From Candidatus Leucobacter sulfamidivorax (GTDB taxonomy: Bacteria > Actinomycetota > Actinomycetes > Actinomycetales > Microbacteriaceae), in the NCBI GenBank assembly GCA_016771945.1, contig QZLF01000003.1, forward strand, positions 744,001 through 808,000: 64,000 nucleotides of DNA, written 5' to 3'. The notes beneath the pieces are model-generated. The model was not told where the DNA came from. It did not search any database and saw nothing but the letters and a program-made list of their open reading frames with translations. Shown here one piece after another: positions 15,762 to 23,540 of this stretch. Made by a program: the position numbers and the translations under genes. Position 1 is the stretch's first letter. Each line of letters begins with the position of its first letter.

Positions 15762-17162
15762 TCACCCGCCGGAGCGCTCGGCGGCGACTCCCTCGAGCAT
15801 GCGGTCGAGCTCGGCTCGGTCCCGATATCGCCCCGCGCGCACCACGCCCGAGACGCGGTGCATCGCCGAGACGTCGGCGGTGGGGTCGGCGTCGAGCACC
15901 ACGAGGTCGGCGCGGTAGCCCGGCTCCACGAGCCCCAGATCGTCGGCCCCGGCGAAGCGCGCGGCGTCGAGCGTCGTCATCTGCAGCACGCGCAGCGGCG
16001 GGATGCCCGCCCCGGCGAGCTCGTCGAACTCGCGGTGCAGGCTCTCCCCCGGCACGAGCCAGATGGCGCCCGTGACATCGCTGCCGGCGATCATCGGCAC
16101 GCCGCCCTCGTCGAGCAGCCGCACGAGCCGCAGCTGCGCCGCGTACAGCTCGCGGAACACCTCGCGCGTCGAAGCGGGCAGCCTCCGGTAGCGCTCGAGC
16201 GTGCGGTCCCAGAACTTCAGCGTCGCCTCGGACATGTAGCGCAGCGCCGGGTTCTCGGCCCAGGCCGGCTCGTCGCTGAGCTGGCTGGCGCGCACGCGCA
16301 CGAGCGTCGCGCACTGCCAGGTGCCGTTCTCGGCGAGCACCGCGGCGAGCGCCCGCACCCGATCCTCGTCGAAGGCGTCCACCGCACGGCGCATCATCGC
16401 GACCGTCTCGGCCGAGGTGCGCAGCGAGGGGTTGACGACGATCCTCGGGATCAGCTTCGCGAAGAGCTTCCCCGCGCCCGGGAAGCGCGGCAGCCGCATC
16501 GGCTTCTCGGCGGCGAGCTGCTCGTGTATGGCTGCGTGGTCGTGGTTGCATGACGAGAGCAGCCCGAGGCCGGGGCCGAGGTGCTCGATGAAGCCGATGC
16601 CGAGGCGCGAGGCCTCCTCGGCCGGGATCGGCCCCGGCAGGTGGCCGCCGAGCGGGATGCCGACGCGGTTCGCCTCCTCCTGCGCCGCGGGGTAGACCGA
16701 GCCCGCGATGAACGCCATCTTCACGAAGTCGGCGCCCTGCGCGTGCTGGCGGCGCACCTCCTCCCGGACCGCCTCGGGCGAGGCCGCGTTGAGCGGCGTC
16801 AGCAGATCGCCCGGCAGCAGGAGCAGCGCAGGCGCGTCGACGGTGTCGGGGAAGCCGCCCGCGGCCCGGCGCGCCAGCAGCTGCGGCGATCCTGCCATCT
16901 GCCGATAGCCCGTGACGCCGTGGGCGAGCATCAGCCGATACGCGCCGCTCGGGTCGTCGAGCTGCAGCGTGTGGGCGTGCATGTCGTTGTAGCCCGGCAC
17001 GACGTAGGCGCCGGCGAGATCGACGCCCGCGCTCGAAGCAGCGGCGGATCCGCCCTCCCCGATCGCGGCGATGCGTCCGTCCGCGGTCTCGATGTCGACG
17101 CCCCGGCGCACGTCGCCCGTGCGCACGTCGACGACGTTCGCGTTCCGCAGCAGGGTGTTCAT
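15762..17162 (-). CDS. Amidohydrolase family metal-dependent hydrolase (imidazolonepropionase-like)
   Basis: 466 residues. The first metal-binding motif is NDMHAHT near residue 60, further histidines occur in LGGHLPGP and IEHLGPGLG, and the late aspartate is in MIAGSDVTGAIW. The C-terminal PGYRADLVVLDADP is the standard composite-sandwich strand of amidohydrolases. These enzymes hydrolyse amide or related bonds in cyclic and acyl compounds; the substrate cannot be named here. Its ATG overlaps the stop of the preceding decarboxylase-like gene by 4 nt, so it is the last gene of the ring-degradation operon 20120-15762. Confidence 0.8.
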   Translation of the reverse strand: MNTLLRNANVVDVRTGDVRRGVDIETADGRIAAIGEGGSAAASSAGVDLAGAYVVPGYNDMHAHTLQLDDPSGAYRLMLAHGVTGYRQMAGSPQLLARRAAGGFPDTVDAPALLLLPGDLLTPLNAASPEAVREEVRRQHAQGADFVKMAFIAGSVYPAAQEEANRVGIPLGGHLPGPIPAEEASRLGIGFIEHLGPGLGLLSSCNHDHAAIHEQLAAEKPMRLPRFPGAGKLFAKLIPRIVVNPSLRTSAETVAMMRRAVDAFDEDRVRALAAVLAENGTWQCATLVRVRASQLSDEPAWAENPALRYMSEATLKFWDRTLERYRRLPASTREVFRELYAAQLRLVRLLDEGGVPMIAGSDVTGAIWLVPGESLHREFDELAGAGIPPLRVLQMTTLDAARFAGADDLGLVEPGYRADLVVLDADPTADVSAMHRVSGVVRAGRYRDRAELDRMLEGVAAERSGG

Positions 17163-18140
17163 CGCCGCCCCCTCTCGAGCAGTTCGCGCGCGTTCGCCGT
17201 GGTGAGCTCACGCCAGTCGCCGCCGACCGCGGCCGGCCAGTGCGCGTCGAGGCCGGCGATCTGCTGCGCCACGAGCGGGCCGGGAGTGAAGCACCAGTCG
17301 CTGCCGTAGACGATGCGCTCGGGGCCGGCGACATCGGCGAGGGCGCGGGCCTGGCGCGGCATCGGGGTGCCGGCGAGGTCGTACCAGAGGCCGGGCAGGA
17401 TCTCGGCGAGCACGCGCTCGCCGAGCCGTTCGCGATCGCCCGTGAGCGCCGGCCCGAAGATCTGCTGGAAGAGGCTCACCCGATCGACCACCGCGGGCAG
17501 CACGGCGCCCGCGTGCGGAACGACCCACTCGATGCGCGGGAACCGCTCGAAGACGCCCGAGACCGCGAGGTCGACGATCGCCCGGGTCGTGTCAAAGAGG
17601 TACTCGAGCATGGGCGAGGGCCGGCCGAAGACAGTCGCGTCGGCGCCCGGCGCGGCGGTGGGGTGGATCACGGCGATCGCCCCGCGCGCGTCGAGCTCGG
17701 CCCAGAGCGGATCCATGCGGGGGTCGCCGAGGTAGACCCCGTGCGCGTTCGTCTTCACCGCGACGCCGACCGCGCCGAGCTCGCCGAGCGCCCGCCCGCC
17801 TCCGCGATCGCGGCGTCGACCGCCGGGATCGGGAGCGACGCGAGCAGCTCGAAGCGGCCCGGGTGAGCGCGCACGAGTTCGGCGCCGAAGTCGTTCGTGC
17901 GCCGGGCGAGCGCGATGGCGGCCTCATGACCTCCCCCTGCGAACCGAAGTGCACCCCCGGCGAGGAGAGCGAGAGCACCGAGCACTCGATGCCCTGCTCG
18001 TCCATGAGCGCGAGATGCGCCTCGGGGCTCCACTGCGGCCACGCCGGCATGCCGTCGATGCGCTCGTAGCCGGCCGCCTTCGCGAGCTCGACGTACCAGT
18101 CGGGCGCGAAGTGGGAGTGGAAGTCGATGAGACCCGACAT
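17159..18140 (-). CDS. ACMSD-like amidohydrolase/decarboxylase (two apparent frameshifts)
   Basis: Reconstructed length is about 327 residues. The N-terminus MSGLIDFHSHFAPDWYVEL gives the HxH metal motif, the middle has AVIHPTAAPG and VVPHAGAVLP, and the end IVYGSDWCFTPGPL gives the final metal aspartate. This is the pattern of the 2-amino-3-carboxymuconate-6-semialdehyde decarboxylase family. The frame breaks twice: at the C5 run 17933-17937, where one more base would restore GGGHEAAIALARRTNDFG, and at about 17790-17800, where GRALGELGAVGVAVKTN resumes. Both interrupt an otherwise intact protein, so consensus indels are likelier than decay. In context it would decarboxylate a ring-cleavage product. 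Confidence 0.72.
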
Positions 18141-18163
18141 CGGTGTGCCCTGCCTCGGGAGAC

Positions 18164-19360
18164 CTAGATCAGCGGCGTGACGTGGTTCGTGGCGCCGACG
18201 AGCGTCTTGCCGTAGGTCTCGAGAGAGATCAGCGGGTTGACGACCGCGTGGCGGGCCGCGGTGTTCGCGTCGCGCCAGATGCGCTGCAGCGGGCTCGCCT
18301 CGGCGAAGGTGCCGGCGCCGTGCAGCGAGATGAGGCGGTTGATGGCGTCGAGCACGAGCTCGGCGACCGTGCCGGTGTCGGCGCGCGTCCGGGCGCGCTC
18401 CTGCAGATCGGGGTAGGTGCCGGCCGCCGCCGCGTCGTCGATCGACCCCGCCGCGCGGCGCGCGAGCAGCTCGGCCATGTCGATCGTCTGGGCGATGCGG
18501 GCGAGCTCGATCTGCACGCCGGTCGAGTCGGCCGCGCGCTCGAAGAAGCTGTATGAGATCGGCTTGGTGTGCGTGCGCTCGAGCACGTAGTTGAAGGCGG
18601 CGCGGGCGAGGCCGAGCTGGGTGCCGATGAGCACGAGCGCGAGCACGGGCACGAAGGCGGTGCGGTGCGCGGGCTCCTCGGCGAGCTTCTCGTTGAGGTA
18701 GTTGCCCGGGATCGCGTCGGACATGAGCATGACGCGGTGATCCGGCACGAACACGTCGTTCACGACGATCGTGTTGCTCGCGCTGCCGCGCATGCCGACG
18801 ACGTGCCAGGTGTCCTCGATCTCGTAGTCGCTGCGCGGGATGACCACGAGACCCTGGTTCACGAGCTGACCCTCGTCGTTCACGATCGGGATGCCGACGC
18901 CCGCCCAGCCGGCCTGGTAGGAACCCGAGTTGTAGCCCCACTTGCCCGTCACCCGGTAGCCGCCCTCGACGCGCTGCGCCTGGCTGGTGGGCGCGAGCAC
19001 GCCGGTGACGACGGTGTCGGGATCGCTGCCCCAGATCTCCTTCTGCACCTGCAGCGGGAAGAGGCTCGCGAGCCAGCCGCAGACGTTGGCGAGGGTCGTG
19101 ACCCAGGCGGCGCCGCCGTCGGCGTAGCCGATCGCGGCCGAGACGTCGAGCATGTCCTGCGTGCTGCCTTCGAGGCCGCCGAGGCGCTTCGGCACGCCGA
19201 CGCGCAGCGCACCGGTCTTCCGGATCGCCTCCATCGCGACCGGGGTGACGCAGCGCTCGGCGTCTCCGATGGGGGCCTGCTCGCGCAGCAGGGGCTGGAT
19301 CTCGCGGATGCGCTCGATCACCTCGGCGACCGAGGCGGGGGCGGTGGTGTGATCGGACAT
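18164..19360 (-). CDS. Acyl-CoA-dehydrogenase-fold flavin monooxygenase (HsaA/HpaB-like oxygenase component)
   Basis: 398 residues across the acyl-CoA dehydrogenase fold: N-terminal helices, the middle beta domain (TGKWGYNSGSYQAGWAGVG, then GMRGSASNTIVVNDVFVP) and a C-terminal helical bundle ending in ISLHGAGTFAEASPLQRIWRD. A group of this fold uses reduced flavin to hydroxylate phenols and heterocycles rather than to oxidise acyl-CoA. The neighbours (an extradiol-type dioxygenase upstream, a decarboxylase-like amidohydrolase downstream) favour the hydroxylase reading. It would need reduced FMN or FAD from a reductase such as the one at 26057-26542. AGAGG precedes the ATG. True acyl-CoA dehydrogenase activity remains possible. 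Confidence 0.75.
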   Translation of the reverse strand: MSDHTTAPASVAEVIERIREIQPLLREQAPIGDAERCVTPVAMEAIRKTGALRVGVPKRLGGLEGSTQDMLDVSAAIGYADGGAAWVTTLANVCGWLASLFPLQVQKEIWGSDPDTVVTGVLAPTSQAQRVEGGYRVTGKWGYNSGSYQAGWAGVGIPIVNDEGQLVNQGLVVIPRSDYEIEDTWHVVGMRGSASNTIVVNDVFVPDHRVMLMSDAIPGNYLNEKLAEEPAHRTAFVPVLALVLIGTQLGLARAAFNYVLERTHTKPISYSFFERAADSTGVQIELARIAQTIDMAELLARRAAGSIDDAAAAGTYPDLQERARTRADTGTVAELVLDAINRLISLHGAGTFAEASPLQRIWRDANTAARHAVVNPLISLETYGKTLVGATNHVTPLI

Positions 19361-19424
19361 GACTACCTCTTCTGGTTGCTGTGCTGAGTTGCTGTTCGGG
19401 ATCGGGGCCGCTCCGCGGCCCGTT

Positions 19425-20120
19425 TCAGGCGCCCGGCGCGGGCGGGAAGGGGATCGGCTGGGCGAGCTCGGGGTTCGCCGCGAGGCGCGCCGGCCACGGG
19501 TCGTCGAAGACCATCTCCGTGCGGGGCTGCTCGGGCATGAACTCGCCCCTGCGCGCCCGCTCGTGGATCTCGGCCATGCCCTGCCCGGCGAGGTACGCCT
19601 CGGCAAGCTTCTCGGGATCGAACTGCGGCCCGATCTGATCCTCGGAGAACTCCTGCGAGGCCCACATCCATTCCTTCGAGAGGCTCCAGTCGCCGAAGAC
19701 GTCGACCTGGATCTCGACGCCGTTGCCGTCCGGATCCTGGTAGTACATCGACATCGTCATGCCGTGGTCGAGGCAGACCGTAGGGGTGATGCCGAGGTCG
19801 CGCAGGCGGAGGTAGTTGTCGACCCAGCCCTCGAAGGAGTCGTACTCGAAGGCGGTGTGGTGCAGCCCGACCAGGTGGGGCTTGTCGACCGGCGGGTAGA
19901 CGCCGGGCAGGCGCAGCAGGGCGATGCGATGGTTCGCGTCGTCGTTCGTCAGCCAGGCCGCATGCGCCGCGTAGTAGACGGGCTGGAGGCCGGCGACCTC
20001 CTCGTAGAACTTCACCATCGCGTCGACGTCCATGGTCATGAACGTCGCGTGGTGCAGCTTCGGCGGACGGATCGGCCGCGGCCGCGGGGTGCGGAAGTAC
20101 TGGCTGTGATCGGTGGCCAT
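19425..20120 (-). CDS. VOC-family extradiol-type dioxygenase
   Basis: 231 residues from the ATG at 20120 (AAGGAG 6 nt upstream). Two vicinal-oxygen-chelate modules carry a plausible iron triad: His in KLHHATFMTMD, His in VGLHHTAFEYDS and Glu in GNGVEIQVDVFG. This matches catechol 2,3-dioxygenase-like proteins that cleave dihydroxylated rings next to the hydroxyls. It is first in the operon with the flavin hydroxylase 64 nt downstream, consistent with hydroxylate-then-cleave order. The divergent promoter region upstream holds two TTATTTTCGT repeats that may bind the GntR regulator. Confidence 0.78.
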   Translation of the reverse strand: MATDHSQYFRTPRPRPIRPPKLHHATFMTMDVDAMVKFYEEVAGLQPVYYAAHAAWLTNDDANHRIALLRLPGVYPPVDKPHLVGLHHTAFEYDSFEGWVDNYLRLRDLGITPTVCLDHGMTMSMYYQDPDGNGVEIQVDVFGDWSLSKEWMWASQEFSEDQIGPQFDPEKLAEAYLAGQGMAEIHERARRGEFMPEQPRTEMVFDDPWPARLAANPELAQPIPFPPAPGA

Positions 20121-20168
20121 GGTCTCTCCTTCGAGTCCTTCAAGCCTGTGGGCTTTCATCATGCACTT

Positions 20169-20197
20169 TTATTTTCGTTAGATCAAGTTATTTTCGT
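20169..20197. promoter_or_regulatory. Direct-repeat operator in the ring-degradation divergent promoter
   Basis: TTATTTTCGT occurs at 20169-20178 and 20188-20197, a 19-nt period (about two helical turns), in an AT-rich stretch between the divergent dioxygenase and SnoaL-like genes. The core TTTTCG followed by A/T pairs recurs inverted upstream of the GntR gene, suggesting this regulator binds here. Confidence 0.5.
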
Positions 20198-20302
20198 AAA
20201 TCCACCTCACAACTCTCCAATTCAAGGTGTTCAATGCGCGTCGGGCTGTGCCATCCTCGACGGGCGGGCGGATCCACCCGCCCTCTCGGAAAGGAGCCCC
20301 TC

Positions 20303-20926
20303 ATGTGCGATGCGACCGGACTCACCCAGCTGGTGCTGCGCGAGCGGCAGGGCCGGGATCGACGCCGCTGGCAGCAGATGCGCGACAGCTATTGGGAGGA
20401 CGCGGTCGTGAGCGTCAGCTGGTTCACCGGACCGGCGCAGGAGTTCATCGCGGCGTCCGAGCGCATGAGCGCACGGGGCGACTCCGCGATCCACCGGCTG
20501 GGACCGCCCGTCGTGCACCTGCACGGCGACCGGGCGCTCATCGAAGTGCCCGCGGCGATCGAGGTGGCGGTCGAGATCGACGGCATCGCGGCGCTGCTCA
20601 CCTCGTACACGCGCATCGAGTACCGGGCGGAGCGGCGGCGGGTCGGCGGCGATGCCGGATCCGGATCCCGATCCGCCTCGGGCGAGTGGCGCCTCTTGCA
20701 GCTCGTCGCCGTCTACGAGCGCGACGAGCTGACGACGTGCCTGCCCGGCGCAGTGCTTCCCCTCGACGAGGGGGAGCTCGCGCGCTTCCGCCCCTCGTAC
20801 GCCCTGCTCGCGCATCAGCTGAGCCTGCGCGGCTACGAGATCGCCCAGGACCTGCTGGGCGACGATCGGCCGGATGAGGTCGAGACCTTCACCGCCGCCG
20901 AGGCCGCCTGGCTCGCCGGCGGCTGA
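20303..20926 (+). CDS. SnoaL-like (nuclear transport factor 2 fold) protein
   Basis: 207 residues, ATG after AAAGGAGCCCC. The N-terminal helix and WQQMRDSYWEDAVVSVSWF followed by HRLGPPVVHLHGDRALIEVP match SnoaL_4-type small cone-barrel proteins. Such proteins include hydratases, isomerases and ring-opening accessories of aromatic or steroid pathways, and non-catalytic binders. A poorly conserved loop (about residues 110-130, Gly/Ser/Arg-rich) interrupts the sheet. It is divergent from the dioxygenase operon and precedes the GntR gene, so it probably belongs to the same pathway. No catalytic residue can be assigned with confidence. Confidence 0.65.
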   Translation: MCDATGLTQLVLRERQGRDRRRWQQMRDSYWEDAVVSVSWFTGPAQEFIAASERMSARGDSAIHRLGPPVVHLHGDRALIEVPAAIEVAVEIDGIAALLTSYTRIEYRAERRRVGGDAGSGSRSASGEWRLLQLVAVYERDELTTCLPGAVLPLDEGELARFRPSYALLAHQLSLRGYEIAQDLLGDDRPDEVETFTAAEAAWLAGG

Positions 20927-20994
20927 GGCGCACCGCGGCACTGAGCGGCACCGGGCGATCCCGAGCCCTCCCGGCCCCGATCCCGCAAATCTCA

Positions 20995-21039
20995 CGATTA
21001 TCGAAAAAACGTGGATTTGCGCGCATTGATTGCTACACT
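20995..21039 (+). promoter_or_regulatory. GntR gene promoter with third TTTTCG motif
   Basis: On the minus strand 20995-21007 reads TTTTCGATAATCG, resembling the TTTTCG-TTA-GATC and TTTTCG-TAA-ATCC sites at 20172 and 20191. A -10-like TACACT (preceded by TGC) lies at 21034-21039, 7 nt before the ATG at 21047, suggesting a leaderless, autoregulated transcript. Confidence 0.5.
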
Positions 21040-21046
21040 GCCGAAC

Positions 21047-21721
21047 ATGGCAGCAAGCGAAAGCTCGTCACGGGTCTCCCAGTTGCACGACACGATCCGT
21101 GCGGAGATCCTGAACGGCGACATCAAGCCGGGCGCGCCGCTGCGCCTCGCGACCTTCGCGAACCGCCACGGCGTCAGCATGGCCGTCGTGCGAGAAGCCC
21201 TCACCCGGCTCGCCGAGCACAACCTCGCGGTGCTCACCCCGAATCAGGGCTTCCGCGTGGTCGAGGTCTCGGAGGAGGATCTGCTCGCGATCACCGAGCT
21301 GCGCAGCATGCTCGAGCCGACGGCGCTGCTGCGCGCGATGGAGTACGGCGATGTGAGCTGGGAGGCCGGGATCGTCTCGGCGCACCACGTGCTCGAACGC
21401 GCGCACTTCAAGCTCGACGACGCCACCGGCAGCACCCAGGAGTGGAGCACCGCGCACGCCGAGTTCCACCTCGCGCTGATCTCCGCCTGCGACAACCCCC
21501 GCATGCTCTCGATCTCGAACTCGCTGCGCGACAGCGCCGAGCTCTACCGGCAGCTCACCGACGGCCGCTCGCACTCGGGCGACCGCGACATCGCCGGCGA
21601 GCACCGGGAGCTGATGGAGCTCGCCATCGCGCGCGACCCCGCTGCGGCGGACGCGCTGCGGCGGCACATCCAGATCACCACCGACGCGCTCATCGCGTCG
21701 AAGGTGCTGACGAGCCGCTGA
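21047..21721 (+). CDS. GntR-family (FadR/FCD subgroup) transcriptional regulator
   Basis: 224 residues. The N-terminal winged helix-turn-helix contains LHDTIRAEILNGDIKPGAPL and HGVSMAVVREALTRLAEHN. The C-terminal all-helical FCD domain shows LRSMLEPTALLRAM, the metal-binding style EFHLALISACDNPRML and a late histidine in GEHRELMELA. The domain senses small carboxylates or aromatic intermediates in relatives. The ATG at 21047 is 7 nt after a -10 box, so no ribosome site is needed. Its likely target is the divergent dioxygenase/SnoaL promoter, where a similar sequence motif occurs twice. Confidence 0.85.
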   Translation: MAASESSSRVSQLHDTIRAEILNGDIKPGAPLRLATFANRHGVSMAVVREALTRLAEHNLAVLTPNQGFRVVEVSEEDLLAITELRSMLEPTALLRAMEYGDVSWEAGIVSAHHVLERAHFKLDDATGSTQEWSTAHAEFHLALISACDNPRMLSISNSLRDSAELYRQLTDGRSHSGDRDIAGEHRELMELAIARDPAAADALRRHIQITTDALIASKVLTSR

Positions 21722-21828
21722 GGCGCCCGGCCGCACCGGCACGGCCGGCGGCATCGGCGCGCGGAACGAGGCTTCGCCTGGAGCATCCGGCCGCGGACCA
21801 GCGCGGAATAGTTCCGGGATCCGCGCGT

Positions 21829-21855
21829 TATAGTTATATGCAAACGCATATAACT
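21829..21855. promoter_or_regulatory. MarR operator overlapping the monooxygenase -10
   Basis: Perfect 10-bp arms AGTTATATGC (21832-21841) and GCATATAACT (21846-21855) flank AAAC. A -10-like TATAGT at 21829-21834 overlaps the left arm, so binding would block transcription of the monooxygenase-marR operon. The MarR protein encoded at 23088 is the obvious candidate. Confidence 0.7.
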
Positions 21856-21888
21856 GGGGCGGCGAGCCCCGCGATTCAGGAGCCCATC

Positions 21889-23076
21889 ATGGAATTCGGC
21901 ATCTTCTCGGTCAGCGATATCACGCGCGACCCCGTCACCGGCGAGACCCCCAGCGAGGCCGAACGCATCGACGCCGCGGTGCGGATCGCGAAGAAGGCCG
22001 AGGAGGTCGGCCTCGACGTCTTCGCCATCGGCGAGCACCACAATCCGCCCTTCTTCTCGTCGAGCCCCACCACGCTGCTCGCCTACATCGCCGCGCAGAC
22101 CTCGACGCTCAAGGTCTCGACCGCGACCACGCTCATCACGACGAACGACCCCGTGCGCATCGCCGAGGAGTACGCGATGCTGCAGCACCTCGCGAAGGGC
22201 CGCATGGACCTCATGCTCGGCCGCGGCAACACCGCGCCCGTCTACCCGTGGTTCGGCCAGGACATCCGCGCGGGGCTGCCGCTCGCCCTCGAGAACTACG
22301 AGCTGCTGCACCGCCTGTGGCGCGAGGACGTCGTCGACTGGGAGGGTCGCTTCCGCACACCGCTGCAGGGCTTCACCTCGACCCCGCGCCCGCTCGACGA
22401 CGTGCCGCCCTTCGTCTGGCACGGCTCGATCCGCACCCCCGAGATCGCCGAGCAGGCGGCCCGATTCGGCGACGGCTTCTTCGCGAACAACATCTTCTGG
22501 CCGAAGGAGCACTTCAAGCGGCTCGTCGACTTCTACCGCGAGCGCTACGAGTTCCACGGCCACGGCACCGCGAAGCAGGCCATCGTCGGGCTCGGCGGGC
22601 AGGCGTACATCGCGAAGAAGTCGCAGGACGCGTGGCGCGAGTTCCGCCCCTACTTCGACGCGGCGCCCGTCTACGGCGGCGGGCCGCGCATGGAGGACGT
22701 CGTGGCGCAGACCCCGCTCTCGGTCGGCAGCCCGCAGGAGGTCATCGACAAGACGCTGACCTTCCAGGAGTACTTCGGCGACTATCAGCGGCAGCTCTTC
22801 CTCGTCGACCACGCGGGTCTGCCGCTCGGCGCCGTGCTCGACCAGCTCGAGCTGCTCGGCGGCGAGGTCGTGCCCGTGCTGCGGAAGGAGCTCGCCGCAC
22901 GCCGCGACCCCGAGGTGCCCGAGACCCCCTCGCACGCCGCCCTCGTGCGCGCCAAATACGGCGACGCCGAGCCGCGGCAGCCCCGGCCGAACCCCAACCG
23001 CGGCGACAACGTCACGGGCGGATCGCCCTACCAGGACACTCCGCCCAAGACCGGCGCCGCCTTCGGCCTCGCCTAG
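21889..23076 (+). CDS. Luciferase-like FMN-dependent monooxygenase (CE1758-type)
   Basis: 395 residues. The N-terminus MEFGIFSVSDITRDPVTG, the IGEHHNPPFFSSSPTTLLA segment and the DLMLGRGNTAPVYPWFGQD loop match the bacterial-luciferase-fold subgroup often paired with MarR regulators in actinobacteria. These use reduced FMN and oxygen; the physiological substrate is usually unknown. The ATG is preceded by CAGGAG. The preceding palindromic operator and the marR gene 11 nt downstream indicate an inducible two-gene operon. The C-terminal 60 residues are Pro/Arg-rich, probably a flexible tail. Confidence 0.85.
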   Translation: MEFGIFSVSDITRDPVTGETPSEAERIDAAVRIAKKAEEVGLDVFAIGEHHNPPFFSSSPTTLLAYIAAQTSTLKVSTATTLITTNDPVRIAEEYAMLQHLAKGRMDLMLGRGNTAPVYPWFGQDIRAGLPLALENYELLHRLWREDVVDWEGRFRTPLQGFTSTPRPLDDVPPFVWHGSIRTPEIAEQAARFGDGFFANNIFWPKEHFKRLVDFYRERYEFHGHGTAKQAIVGLGGQAYIAKKSQDAWREFRPYFDAAPVYGGGPRMEDVVAQTPLSVGSPQEVIDKTLTFQEYFGDYQRQLFLVDHAGLPLGAVLDQLELLGGEVVPVLRKELAARRDPEVPETPSHAALVRAKYGDAEPRQPRPNPNRGDNVTGGSPYQDTPPKTGAAFGLA

Positions 23077-23087
23077 GGAGGCGCGCC

Positions 23088-23531
23088 ATGGCCGCCGATC
23101 TCGCCCGGGCGAACCGGGCCTGGGAGTCGCTCATGACCGCGCATACCGCGCTCCTCCGCGAGTTCGCGGAGGAGCCGGTGTGGGCCGAGCACGGGCTCTC
23201 CATGCGCGAGTACGACGTGCTCTACACCCTCGCCAAGCACGGCGAGCCGGCACGGATCGGCGAGCTGCGCGAGGGGGTGCTGCTCAGCCAGCCCGCGCTC
23301 TCCCGGCTCGTGGACCGGCTCGCAGCACGCGGACTCGTCGAGCGCGCGGGCGATGCGGAGGACGGGCGCGCGGTGCGGGTCGGGCTCACGCCCGCGGGGG
23401 CGGATCTGCAGCGCGCCGTCGGGCGCTCGCACGCCCGCAGCGTCGCCCGTGCGGTGGGCGGCGCGCTCTCGGCCGAGGAGCTCGACGAGCTCGAGCGCCT
23501 CACGGCGAAGCTCGTCGCCGCTCCGCGCTGA
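23088..23531 (+). CDS. MarR-family transcriptional regulator
   Basis: 147 residues with the MarR winged helix: MREYDVLYTLAKHGEPARIGEL, the recognition helix LLSQPALSRLVDRLAARGLV, and the wing RAGDAEDGRAVRVGLTPAG. N- and C-terminal helices form the dimer interface. It starts after GGGAGGCGCGCC, 11 nt beyond the luciferase-like gene, and is co-transcribed with it. The perfect palindrome overlapping the operon's -10 is its likely operator. Its inducer is unknown, presumably the monooxygenase substrate. Confidence 0.87.
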   Translation: MAADLARANRAWESLMTAHTALLREFAEEPVWAEHGLSMREYDVLYTLAKHGEPARIGELREGVLLSQPALSRLVDRLAARGLVERAGDAEDGRAVRVGLTPAGADLQRAVGRSHARSVARAVGGALSAEELDELERLTAKLVAAPR

Positions 23532-23540
23532 TCCGGCGCC

